In this document: piece after piece, positions 45,941 through 57,484 of the stretch
Position numbering within the stretch: position 1 is the first letter of the stretch
Layout of the letters: each line of letters begins with the position of its first letter
Assembly: GCA_036346225.1 (NCBI GenBank)
Contig: JARFIW010001745.1
Location: 1-64,000 of the forward strand
From: Platerodrilus igneus
Lineage: Eukaryota > Arthropoda > Insecta > Coleoptera > Lycidae
Direction of reading: 5' to 3'
Length of the DNA: 64,000 bases
Translations under genes and position numbers: made by a program
Notes under the pieces: model-generated
Seen by the model: the letters and a program-made list of their open reading frames with translations, nothing else
What the model was told of the DNA's origin: nothing
Database searches by the model: none

Positions 45941-46207
45941 CTGTTAGGCAGCGGCGGTCCTAAACATGTAGCCGCCTGCGTGTTTATAAAAATTTGCCGC
46001 CCTAGTTAAGTAATTTTTTTTATCAAAGCGGAGGGAAAGGTCAAAGGGAATCGATTAGTGTGAAACGTCACTGCCAAAGTTTGTTTTTATTAATAATTTA
46101 TTGTCCTGAAAAACACACAAAAACAACAATTATGGGAAAATGAGAATTTAGAAAATGAATCATAAAATAAATGTGTATATGAGACATAAAAATGGAACAC
46201 AAATCAC

Positions 46208-48804
46208 CTATATAGTACCTAAAACACTGTACTTAACTAGATAATATATAACAAAGCCACAAGTATTAAATAAACAAATACAAACTATTATCGTGTATGC
46301 AGTCGAAGTTCTGCATTTTACGTCTGCTAGTTTTAAGATAAGGGGATCCAACTCTAGAGACTCACCTATTTCGTTTTCTAATGCTATTGTTGCAATACCG
46401 GACAACCTTTCCTGGTTCATCGTCGATCTCATATAGTTTTTTATTATTTTTAGTTTTGAAAAAGAGCGCTCTGCTGAAGCAACTGTCACTCGCATGGTTA
46501 AAATAATTCCTAAAACAATGGTGGTGTTAGGATAAATAGAAGAGAGACCATTCTTATAAATATACTCTAAAAGTCCGAAAGGTAAAACTTCCTTTTTATA
46601 AATAACTTTCAAGGAAATTAATTCCTCTTTAAGTTCTATGCCATCTATATCAGAAGAATTCTGAGCCTGATCTGTTAATTTCAAATATAAATCATCACAA
46701 TGTTTTTTTATTGTTTCATCATCGAAATTAGTGAATTCATAAATCACCAAAAATATGTCTCTATGGTGATTTATTAATTCAAACCTTTCGTCTAAGGAAG
46801 CTATAGTTTGGTCTAAAAGAACGTAAAAGAAATTTGTTCTGAAATTTACGGTTGCATCAGTAATAGGCTCATCTGGTGTTTCGTAATAAAATTGCCGTTT
46901 TATACGCCGAGTCCTCGCCTGAACGTTTGTGAATGTGCATTCATCCGAACTTAAATCTACCTCTTTGGCGAGCTCGTTAGCTAATTCTATGTAATTGTAG
47001 AATGATTCCTTAGTTCTTTTAGATTTAATAAATTATAAAAGTCTCTCTGAATCAGTACAAGTTTTTAAATTCATGTCTTTTGATTGTAACATCTTGCTTA
47101 CCTTGTTAATTTCTATCAGAATGTCATACCATATTATGACTGAGGAAACAATTTTAAATGTTTTAATTTTTGTAGTTAAAAAGTTTGCTAAAGTTTTTGT
47201 ATTTATATTATTTTACTATCAATTATATATAAAAGACTATCATAAATTTTGCTTAATTGATATCTCAGTGGTCTTACTGCATTTACCCTACTTTCCCATC
47301 TGGTCGTTCTAACAGATTTTAAAGTTAGATTGGAGATGATCTTTTAGAATTGTCCAACGGTACGTGGAAGCTGAAAAGAAAACATAATTCTTGCACTAAA
47401 TTGAAAAACTCTGCCACTTCTAGAGTCACCTTTGCAGCGTCATTAACAACAAGATTTAACGTATGCGCTGCACATAGTACAAAAAATGCCCTAGGGTTTA
47501 TTTGCAAAATTCTACGTTGTAACCCAATGTGTTTTCCACGCATGTTAGATCCGTTGTCGTACCCCTGCCCTTTCATGTTCAATATATTAACACCAATATC
47601 ATGTAAAATTTTACAACAAAATTAAATAGCCTCTATCCAGTAGCATCCACTATAGGATGAAATCCCAATAAATGTTCTTTCACCCGCACCACATTATCGA
47701 TTATAGATACAAAACGTATAATAACGGATATTTGTTCAACATGACTGCAGTCAGGCGTACAATCTAAAATGATAGAAAAATACTTTGCCTCATTTAACAT
47801 TTTGAGAATACGATTTTTTATTTCTTCGGCCAACAACTGAATAACTTGATTCTGAAACTTATTCCCCAGATATTGGGACATTCTTTTATTGATAGTTTTA
47901 AAAGTTTGTATTTTTTTTTAATGTTCCGCTATAACTGGATTTGTTTTTGCCAACATTTCAACCCCCTTTAAAAAATTTCCGTTGTCGCATTCATATAATT
48001 TAAGAGACTTACCTCTTAGTGCTAAACACTGTTGGGCCAAGTATTGAATAAGATGTACAATTCGTTTGATCACGTTGAACCAATACATTTTGCGCATATT
48101 TAAAGGTCTGTTCATCGTTATCGATGGTTTTTAAAAGCATTAAGCTTTTTTTCGAGATCAACCCACTTTCCCAAATTTTCTATATGTAAAATACTTGTTC
48201 CATGTTTTTTTAGATTCTGTGCTAAGTGATTCCAATCACAAAAACCTTCCTTGATAAGCTTGAAAGAAGCATCGGAAAATATTTTACAACAAAAACAATG
48301 CATAACATTTTTTGATTTTGAGTAAATAAGCCATTCACGTTTAATAGATTCCCTATTTGCTAGTTTTCTAAAATAATAACTTTTGGAAAATCTACCATAG
48401 TCGTTTTCAGGAAAATGCATATCTTCTATCTGATGTGGTCCATTTTTTATCAATATTTCTATTATTTTATTCGATAAAAGCTCCGACCAAAAACTTGCAT
48501 CACTAAAATTAATATCTTCAGTTTCCTTTTCTGTAATCACAACCGCTTCGTCTAATTCCTGTCCATTTTCTTCATCTGCCGTTTCAGAAAGGAGTACTTC
48601 TGTTTGCGCCTCTATTGCCAACTTTACTTAGGAAAATGAACTAGCTACTGAATCAACTTCTTGCAATTTATCCTCATTCTTTTTTAAATATTTTTCCATA
48701 GAGTCAGCTAACTTCTTTTTGTCTTCATCTTTTTCGGCTTTACGTTTCTGATACTGAGCCTCAGGTAGTCTTTTTGTTTTTCTCTCTCTATCTTTTTCTG
48801 ACAT
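46208..48804 (-). pseudogene. hAT transposase, TTF-type zinc finger (ZMYM-like), broken
   Basis: The probable start is the ATG at 48804 (MSEKDRERKTKRLPEAQ). The TTF-type zinc finger is visible as MHCFCCKIF and CDWNHLAQNLKKHGTSILH (about 48300-48180). The catalytic domain has FSIILDCTPDCSHVEQIS (about 47790) and GQGYDNGSNMRGKHIGLQ (about 47565). The C-terminal dimerisation part has TVASAERSFSKLKIIKNYM (about 46470), with the conserved Glu-Arg-Ser-Phe. Frame breaks lie near 48625, 48110, 47635, 47320 and 46750. The family cuts and pastes the element; this copy cannot. Confidence 0.88.
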
Positions 48805-49661
48805 GTCTGCAGCAATAAATAAAATATTTTAAACTTTATTGTTTCAACACAATCAAATTTTATGCGAGCACGGGGCAAATTATTAGTAATTGTATTGTAT
48901 AGGAACAACAACGAGAGAGAACTTACCGCGTAATGTTCTACAATAATTTATATCAACGAAAAAGTTTCACTAAATCTTACGCACTATGTGGACTAAAGTC
49001 TAAAACTATGTTTCACTATAATACAAAACAATACTTTACTCACTAACTAGGTAAGTTATGTTTAAGTAGGCACTAGAACAAATTTATATTAACTATAGGT
49101 ATTTACGTAATATTAACGCATTAACATCAACTGAATACTGTCTAACTTCACTGTCTACTGTAGTTTGTTTATATGCACCGTCAATGGCGCCAATCTGATT
49201 TCCAGACGTTGATAAAATAATTGGGTGGAAAGGTACTAGAAGATGATGATTCATAATCCTTATCTTGCACGTGCAATGTTCTTATTTAGGGTATGAATCA
49301 CACTCATACCGGAAGTGTTGACCTGTTTATAAATTAAATCTCTTGTAAAATTATTTTGCAAACGGTTTTCTGTTTTTAACGCAGTATAAATGTATTTTAT
49401 CCACGAGTAACCTATAGCGTCTTCATTGTACACGTGTTTACCCACTAATAAGAAACTCCATTATTTACTAGTGAATAATAATTTTATTATTCACTGATTT
49501 ACAAAATTAATCTTTGCAGTACATTTTTGTACATTTTAAATATAAAAAATAGCTGGCTATGAAACGTCTAGTCCAGAGCGCTTCCACTGTTAATTTTAAT
49601 TTGAAACGTCAAAAAGTTTGATTAATTTAAACATTAGAATTTTAAAGTACTTCATTAGAAA

Positions 49662-49841
49662 ATGGATACAGATAGAGAAAATGAGTTGTCTTATACAACC
49701 CCAGATATACGAGAAGCCGCAAAAAGTGCAGGTTTGAACTTATTACCGGAAAAATCAAAAGAACTTTCACGTTTGCATATTACGTGTTTAGTATCTTATA
49801 AAACTAAAATATTTGTGATAATTTTAGCTAAACTTGTTTGA
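49662..49841 (+). CDS. Short plus-strand ORF at the hAT right end, possible recombinase N-terminus
   Basis: A 59-codon frame beginning MDTDRENELSYTTPDIREAA and containing SAGLNLLPEKSKEL. A LLP-x-KS(K/R) segment like this opens many Crypton-type tyrosine recombinase proteins of insects, from memory. The frame after SKEL looks non-homologous and a splice site may be missed. It points away from the transposase. It could be a captured exon or a fragment present before the insertion. Tentative. Confidence 0.35.
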   Translation: MDTDRENELSYTTPDIREAAKSAGLNLLPEKSKELSRLHITCLVSYKTKIFVIILAKLV

Positions 49842-50244
49842 TTGTCGTGGATAAAGTAGTATTCTACTCGCATATAAAGATATAATGCACTCGTTGAATA
49901 ATATACTATTATAAAGATAGAACTTTTTCTTATAAGGATTGCAAATTCGCCGCCCCCCAAAATTGGCCGCCTGCGTGTTGAACACGCAATACACCCCCGT
50001 TAGAACCGCCCCTGCTGTTAGGATATTTAAAATCCAATATCCTGAAGATGAATTTGCAACTCATGTTTTAAAGACAAGTCACTCAAGAATTTAACAAGTA
50101 TTAAAAGCTTGTAATTTAAAAATAAAATATATATGGTAGTACTTGTTTATTATACATAAAGTTTAAGATAGTTATAATTAAATTAGAAGTACATCGTGTA
50201 AAAAGCTTTTTAATTCTAAGTAGCCATGCATTTGGTTGACCAGT

Positions 50245-50979
50245 TCAATTTGATTGAAAATCTGAATCACTGTCATCACCATCACCAACGTTAATAATTA
50301 GAGGTGCATTATCTTTTTGATCAAATTTGATCTCACGTTTCCACCAATCTTTGATAATTTTTTCTGCATGTTCTATCGAATGTCCCCAAATCTCTGGTGT
50401 TATTTTTTCCAATGCTTCTTTCCACATCTGTAAACAGTTTTCAACAGACCTACCATCTCTTCCAGCGTGTTGATTGTAGTATCTCCTACTAACACCCCAT
50501 ACATTTTCAATTGCATTGAATATGCAGTGATACGGAGGCAATCTTAACACCTTATGTCCATAGTGTTCGGCCAGCAAATCTGCTTTAAAAATCTTTGGCG
50601 GTTTATACCTAAGATTTTTAATAAAAACTGATATGTTATAAAGCACAAAATTTTGACTCACATCATGACAAGTTTCGGAAGCTCTGCTTTCAAAGCATTA
50701 CCATCAAAGCAAATTTTTTGTTTTGTTAACCATTCTGCGATGTTACTATTTTTCTAGGAACTTTTAGGTATTTTGTTTAACACAGTAGAATGATAGGAAG
50801 CGTTGTCTAAAACTATTGCAGATGGTGCTTCTAAATTCTTCAATAATTGATTTTCAAACCAATACAAGAAATTCTGTTCATTCATTTCTCCGTGGTAATC
50901 TGGGTCGTTTGTAGACGAAGAAATCAATTCTGCCCCATCTATGAAACCATTTACATTTCCTGCATGTAATACTATGTAC
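50245..50979 (-). pseudogene. Intron-bearing DDE transposase, D..D(~82)E type, copy 3
   Basis: The upstream exon at 50662-50979 (acceptor TTTTAG; YIVLHAGNVNGFIDGAEL; second Asp in SAIVLDNASYHS) is separated from 50245-50608 by a 53-bp GT..AG intron at 50609-50661. The second exon has LRLPPYHCIFNAIENVW with the catalytic Glu, and an acidic end (GDGDDSDSDFQSN). The intron sits where copy 2 has its 50-bp intron, while copy 1 has none. An in-frame stop lies near 50757 (KIPKSS*). The N-terminal exons with the first Asp were not found upstream. Confidence 0.75.
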
Positions 50980-51396
50980 CTAAAAGATTATATACATTAT
51001 TCTGTTTTAAAAGGAAGTATATGACACAAACCTTTGCAGCATACTAAATTCCTCAAAAGGTAAATAGTATGTCTGCTCTACCTTATAGGCGGCAGAGCCT
51101 CAATAGATTACGAGGGGTTCCTGTTTGACGTTTAAGCCCAGGGTAAAAAGGATGTTAAATGGCTTTGAGAGAAAAAGGTCTCTCTATAGAGATCTTCCAG
51201 CTAGCTAAGCTTCTTCAACTTAGGGCAGAGCTATGAGCTAGGGTCGTAGGATGGTATACGATAAAAAGAAAGAAATTTTATTGGACGCCACCGTATCGTA
51301 ATGAATGTTATAATAAGTAACTATCCGAAGATCAGATACGGAAATTTTCGAAAGAAAGAAAACTTAAGACGAGCAACATATAAAAAAAATACTTAC

Positions 51397-51440
51397 TTTT
51401 GTCTTTGCAATCTGGAATGGGAACGACGATCTCGTACTAT
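51397..51440 (-). CDS. Possible small exon
   Basis: 44 bases bounded by a good acceptor (aaattttcag) and donor (GTAAGTA) on the minus strand, encoding IVRDRRSHSRLQRQK in one frame. It could be an upstream exon related to the transposase copy 3 or a chance pair of splice-like sites. Confidence 0.2.
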
Positions 51441-51698
51441 CTGAAAATTTAACCACATGTAAACAATTTTAGACTAAGGCTACATTCGAGCCTAGTCACT
51501 TTATCACAAAAAAAAAAATAGATTATAAATAGCTCAACTAGTCAAAATTATACTAAAAAAAAACTTTTAAATTCAAGACCAATAATATCTTTCCTCAATA
51601 CTAAAATTTCATAAGTGTGAATGTTTGCTTCTATAGGACAATTACTGCTGACTTCAATGAAAGAAAGCTTTACGACAACTTATTATTCTTTTTATTAA

Positions 51699-51702
<4 letters not shown>

Positions 51703-51740
<38 letters not shown>
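51703..51740. repeat. (TA)n microsatellite
   Basis: A run of TA units followed by catacata. Another (TA)n run is at 53186-53223. Confidence 0.9.
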
Positions 51741-51744
<4 letters not shown>

Positions 51745-51913
51745 CATACATTGTTTGTACATAGTTATCTGTACGAAGACTTTCAAAACAATTTCTTTAT
51801 TACGATTTAACATTAATCTCTGAGTATTCATGGGACATTTTTTAATTGCATAATTTACATTAGTTCTCTATAAGAAATATATGATTTTCAATTTTATGTT
51901 ACAGTTTAACCAT

Positions 51914-51954
51914 GATACTTGAATAGGATCCTGTTCAGTTTACAAGAATCAAAT
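51914..51954 (+). repeat. 41-bp perfect direct repeat, copy 1
   Basis: The block from gatacttgaataggatcctg through ttcagtttacaagaatcaaa to a final t is identical to 53524-53564. The flanks are unrelated. Confidence 0.9.
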
Positions 51955-52110
51955 TAAATGCTCACAAAAATTTTTTGTGGATTATAGAACTATATTTTAA
52001 TAGATATATTTAATGAAATCAAAGATAAAAAAAAATACTTATTGTCGGCATTAAGCTGTACTCCAGGTGTACTATCAAAATATGTTATACACTATAATTT
52101 GGCAAACAAT

Positions 52111-52469
52111 TTGTTACGCTCCCTTCCTGTCAGCGTACTTAAATTGCATCGTTCTTTGGATCGCCATTTGTATAAATTGAATACTTCAGAATAGTTTCAG
52201 ATTTGTATGCAATTTAACTCGTGTGTATTAATTTAAAGGTAGATTAATTGAAGACTGATTTTCATTAATAAATAATTTGCAAGAAATGAATTTTAAATTG
52301 GATTATTCGTGAATTACTTTCCAACTTATTGAAAATTATAAACAGCTTGTAATTAATTATTAGATATGATTGCTGCATTTACTTTTTGGATGTTCAAATA
52401 ATTGTTACGCTCCCTCCCTGTCAGCGTACTTAAATTGCATCGTTTTTTGGCTCGCCGTTCGTATAAATT
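52111..52469 (+). repeat. 68-bp direct repeats 291 bp apart
   Basis: 52111-52178 and 52402-52469 are about 90% identical. Each starts ttgttacgctccct, includes tgtcagcgtacttaaattgc and ends tataaatt. The TGTTACG start and TATA-like end suggest tandem LTR- or promoter-like units, but no element can be named. Confidence 0.7.
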
Positions 52470-53181
52470 TTGTTCCTTATGTTATTATCCAAGTCTATAT
52501 AATAGACGATCAGAGGTTATGAGTAACAACTATTTTATGTAAACAGATTTGCAGTGAAGTGAAAGTTCGTGATAATTTTAATTAGTCGGTACCTTATTTC
52601 ATTAAACCGTCGAGTTATACATTATCACTAGGCATTATGTTGCATGAGTTTTATCATTGCTATTATGCGGCTCTTTGAAATGTTGATCTACGTCGGATGG
52701 ATAAACCACTACGAAATTTCAAACACCTGTTTGATAATATTGGTATTAAGATTACGTTCAATTATAATAGAAAGCGAGTTCTATGCATTCTTTCTGAATT
52801 TTTGTGGCGAACAATACTTGATTTTCAATGCCTGGCTGCGTTTAATTCGCACTTTGTCACTTCATGTACTATACTTTAACTTTGGATCGTCCTGGCACAC
52901 ATTTTGTGTGCTCTTCTGCGGTGGGCATAAAGCGTACTATAATACATGGAATGGTACTGCTACTGATGGATCTCTGGCGTGCTTCCGTACCTGTCTAGGG
53001 TCCGTTACTGCTGAAAACGTGTTGCTCCAGCAACGTTGGGTTCTGTTCTTCCTCTCAGGGCACTGAGTGAGTTCTTATAATGAATCTGCACTGCAGGTAT
53101 GTGTTTTTATTTTGGCATGAAAAGCCGATGATCAACCTAAACGGATATTGAACTGTACTAACTGTGCTATGTGTACGTGTG

Positions 53182-53232
<51 letters not shown>

Positions 53233-53523
53233 AGTATTGTGGGTTTTAGGTCGGCTGGATTATTTAAGAAAACTCTTTTTATAAACCTGAGCTTTCGGAT
53301 TTATTTTAATCCTTTTTCAAAGGTACTACAATTACAAAATTGATGAATAAATAGTAAATCATATTTTATACTTACTAAGGTGAGGTTATATAATAAAATT
53401 GGCAATTAACATAAAAAGTTATTTTCGTTATAAATTTTTTAAAATGTATATAACAACGCCAAATTACAACAAGAGATAAAAATCGTATGTATATAAAATA
53501 TTGATAATAAATAAAAGTCAAAA

Positions 53524-53564
53524 GATACTTGAATAGGATCCTGTTCAGTTTACAAGAATCAAAT
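53524..53564 (+). repeat. 41-bp perfect direct repeat, copy 2
   Basis: Identical to 51914-51954, 1.6 kb away in the same orientation. Confidence 0.9.
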
Positions 53565-53674
53565 ATATGTGTGTGTGTGTGTCTATATGTATATATGTAT
53601 ATAATTGGGACTTAAAAAAAAACAAAACAAATTAGTCTTGAGTAATTTAAGTATTTGAACAGAGAAAAATCAAT

Positions 53675-56165
53675 ACTACGGGATTACTCATATCAATTGT
53701 GCTTACCTATTTATCCTTGTGCTATAATTTTGTTTGATTTATGGTTAATTGGCGTGTGAGGAAACGTTTCTGCTACTCCCCAATATTACCTTACATTGTA
53801 ATAAAAGTTTTTGTAATGCCTTTATCGTTATTATATTATATAGATTGTAGCAAGTTTATTTTCTACCTAATATATATCCGTATAATTAATCCTTTTATTT
53901 AATAGTAAATAATATAATGCATTATAATGCTATCCAATCCATTTAATTTAATATCATCTATTGTCCAATAAAGTACTAGCAGTTAGTTCAAATTAAAAAA
54001 TAATTTCTACGGTGACAATATAAAAGCTCTTGTTTAGTATCCTTCCTAAAGCCCCCTCTACTCAGGAACTGCAAGGTAACGCTGTTACCGGCCAGCAACA
54101 CGCTTGACCCGTCACTTCTAACACAGCTGTGGGGAAAAGCAGATTGAAATTGTTCTTAGGAACGAAGTTCTGGGACGACTTTTTGTGTTGGAAGCTAGTA
54201 CGATTAAAGTTTAGTACGTTTAGGCCATCTTCGAAAATTATTTTAGATGGTCGTTTTCTTGTTTAAACAACTCGTGGAGAACGAGGAGGTGTTCTGTTAA
54301 AGGACCGTTAGGAACAGTAAGTGAATTTGTTTCTATAACGATATTAATTAAAAATTTTTCAGTGTAACTTTAAAGAATAATGTAAATTAACATATAATGC
54401 AACGTAAATTATAAATAAGTAATTTTTCTGAATGGTATTCAAGCGAAATTAATAAAAACAATTCTATTCTTATATATCATGGAATCCCATATATAATTTA
54501 TTCAAGTTAATTACAAACAACATTCGCTCTTTCTTGTGGTTTGAATTACTCCTGGAACATCTGTAAATTGAAGCGTAGATAATGGAGGTCAAGCGATGTG
54601 TTTTTCAGAGTGCAGCACAACTATTTGTTTAAAATGGAAGATTCCGTTGTTAATGGCTCCCAAGCAGGTATTATGGTGCAGATTGGAGTTCTGGTATGTA
54701 CAAAAAATTGTGTTCGTATGTTATTTGAACTATCGACGTAGTAACGAGATAAATTTTACTTTATCGACTTGTGTTAACTTTAAACAGGTCAAGGACAGAC
54801 CTCAATTATATTTTTCGATGTTATGCGATATGAATCTGTAATTCGCTCTTACTAAATTTTCTTATTAACTCAATTTAACATCAGAAGATGTCACTACTAA
54901 TTAGATAAAGTGAATTCTTACAATTATGAGCACTTAAAAATTAAATTTCTATATTTGATATTTTATGAATACTTATCTGTAATTATCTACTGTGAAATTA
55001 AGGTAGATCTACCATAATTAACTTTTTGCTATAAATAAGCAATTTTATGCTTTGTCAATTTGTTATATAAACCGCATTAAATAGTAATTGGTATGGATCT
55101 TATCCAGTGCCATTGTAATTAATTCTTCACAATCTAAATTAACTTATAAAGAAAGAAATATTTTTTTGTAGAAAAGTACATTATTGAATACCAAAAGAAT
55201 AGATTCTTATTTTCGGACTAAAGACTATTTTTTATTTAAGAGGAATGAAAGATGATTCTGATTGTATTTAATTATTTTTGAGTATGAATGCACAAACAGT
55301 GCTTTTCTTTGTTTAATCTGTTCACAAGTGCAGTGGAGGATTGCTAAGGTCAAGGTCGAGCCATAAGGTAAGAAACTTCAAAGATTAGGTGGTCTTTGAA
55401 AATTATATAGCGGTTATAGGAGAAAGGTTTCCGCATTAGCCTTGTACAAGGGACTTGTATCAGGTCTTCTCAGTATAAAAAAATACGGTGGCGCCTTATT
55501 CTTATTATTAGTGGTTGCAATTACACCCCGACCCACAGCTCATTCTCTACCCAGAGCATATAGTTCGACTAGCCGCTATACCTTTGAGATTTCCTCAACA
55601 TAGAGCCACCTTCCATCCGAACTTGCCGTGGGCTCTTTTTTAATTATCGGAAATTCTCGTTAAACTAAATCAAAAAGAATAGTTAAAGGTTATAAATGGC
55701 GCCCAACGTGGGGCTTTAGGAAGGATACTAAACAAGAGCTTTTATATTGTCACCGTAGAAATTAATTTTTAATTCGAACTAAATGCTAGTACTTTATTGG
55801 ACAATAGATGATATTAAATTAAATGGATTGGATAGCATTATAATGCATTATATTATTTACTATTAAATAAAAGGATTAATTATACGGATATATATTAGGT
55901 AGAAAATAAACTTGCTACAAGATTATCCAAACAGTTATTTACATTTTACAGAGTACGGAATAATTTATGCTTGATCAGCATGCTATTCTTATTCGTTTAT
56001 TTCAGGTTTGCCTGCCTATTTTTATTGCAGGTATGGTCACTAATTCCCTACAGCCGCGTACATTATATGTGAGTCTGCTTTCTACAACCCCCCGCCCAAT
56101 CTCCGATTGAGCCTGGTCATTCCGTTGATTTTCTTTGTGTTGCGCATGGCCTCGATTTACGTAAC
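53675..56165 (-). repeat. Dispersed repeat, copy 2, split by the foldback element
   Basis: 53675-53845 and 55920-56165 together match 1049-1480 collinearly. Internal differences include short deletions near 56155. The insertion of 2,074 bp at the agat site accounts for the gap. Confidence 0.75.
53846..55919. mobile_element. 2,074-bp foldback element with 210-bp inverted repeats
   Basis: The inverted arms are 53846-54055 and 55710-55919, starting tgtagcaagtttattttcta and closing with tagaaaataaacttgctaca. A 4-bp agat duplication lies at 53842-53845 and 55920-55923. The uninterrupted paralogue near 1213 proves the insertion. I find no transposase. At 55697-55714 the text tggcgcccaacgtggggc resembles a retroviral tRNA primer binding site and overlaps the inner edge of the right arm. 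The TG..CA ends, 4-bp duplication and PBS-like site suggest a rearranged LTR element; the inverted arms suggest a DNA element. Confidence 0.85.
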
Positions 56166-56437
56166 AAATTCTTATCGTATCACATGTTTAGTTATGCAAA
56201 CATTTTAATATAACTTTGTAACTTCAAAATTATCTTATAGAAATATCTTGAAAATAATAAGGACATTTATGCATTATTCAAATACTACATTTTACGTGTA
56301 TCAATTTAAATGATCAACAAACTTTAAATAAACATATATAGAATCTTCGAAAATTATTTGTACATCTTAAATGAATGTTCTTTAAAAAGAATATAGCTAT
56401 AAAATGGAGGATGACTCACCGCTGGATATCTTGCCTT

Positions 56438-56551
56438 AGGTTCGGTTCGGTTCGAAAACTTTTTAGTCCGGTTCGGTTCGAGGTTCGGTTCTAAAAAATA
56501 TATTCCGGTTCGGTTCGGTTCGGTTCGAAAAAAACGAACCGAACCTCGAAC
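56438..56551. repeat. TTCGG/GGTTC array, copy 1
   Basis: Repeats of ggttcggttcgg with interruptions and an opposing cgaaccgaacctcgaacccc end, so it can fold back. Confidence 0.8.
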
Positions 56552-57289
56552 CCCTATGAGTCATAAACTTCAACCCTTGGTCGTGAGAGAAAGTTTGGGG
56601 TCATTCTTTTGGAGTATCGGCTACTTCTAAGTCCGTTGGTAATGGCCACAATAAATAAACCGTAAATATTATCGTACCATGCGTTTTGTAACATCATTTT
56701 TTGAGCGATTATGTACAATAAAGAAGATTAGTTTTTGCTACAAGGTCACTTTTTTAATATTAATAGAGAGCTGGTTTTCATATAAAAGCAAAAAATTCAA
56801 AATGATGGATTAGTAATATATACTTTATTAAAAATTAAATTGTTTCGTTTATTCTGAAAACTTCTGTAGTCTCTAGACCGTGACCTCGGCTGGTATATGT
56901 TTAAGATGGTTTTCAACACGACTTCTGTTCATTAAATAAAACAAACTTGTTTTTAAAACCAAATTTTCAAAATCATTTCGAGTTTCTTCAATATCTAATA
57001 CTAGTTATAAACAAACAACAATTTGAAATAAGGAGCATTAAACAAATCGAACTATTCTAGAATTTTTTGATCTACAAACGTGGCTCGATGACAAAATTTA
57101 TTAGATATGTATCACTAATACCTATTAAATTATATACCTATTGCCTTAAAACCCAATGTACATTAAAAAATCGTTCTAATTCTTATATGCTTGCTACTAG
57201 AGATTTTTAAAATGTGCGTTTGGGAGGAATTAAGATTGACATGTTTTTAGTGAAAATTAAATTTTTAAACTAAATTTTTATTTATAAAA

Positions 57290-57472
57290 TCAAACCTTTC
57301 GAACCGAACCGGACCGAACCTTGAGCTAGGTTCGGTTCGGTTCGAAAAATTTGCCGGTTCGGTTCGAGGTTCGGTTCGAAAATAAAATGTCCGGTTCGGT
57401 TCGGTTCGGTTCGAAAAATCGAACCTAACCTCGAACCGAACCTCGAACCTATTCGGTTCGTGTCCATCCCTA
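57290..57472. repeat. TTCGG/GGTTC array, copy 2
   Basis: A longer version of the same pentamer-based repeat, ending cggttcgtgtccatccct. It lies directly before the truncated mariner coding region, so it may be part of an element inserted into the mariner. Confidence 0.8.
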
Positions 57473-57484
57473 CTTGCTGGTCGA

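Larger units (their letters stand above)
45949..50014 (-). mobile_element. hAT transposon, 4,066 bp, with perfect 8-bp duplication
   Basis: Target duplication ctgttagg at 45941-45948 and 50015-50022. Inverted ends cagcggcggtcctaa and ttagaaccgcccctg are complementary apart from a few mismatches. Extra GC-rich subterminal motifs (gccgcctgcgtg) occur near both ends (45971 and 49968). It carries a broken transposase on the minus strand and a short plus-strand ORF near its right end. Confidence 0.93.

Noticed and set aside
52644..53066. 140-residue plus-strand ORF as a gene
   Set aside because: It has no recognisable domain, composition looks accidental, and there is no supporting splice or repeat context.
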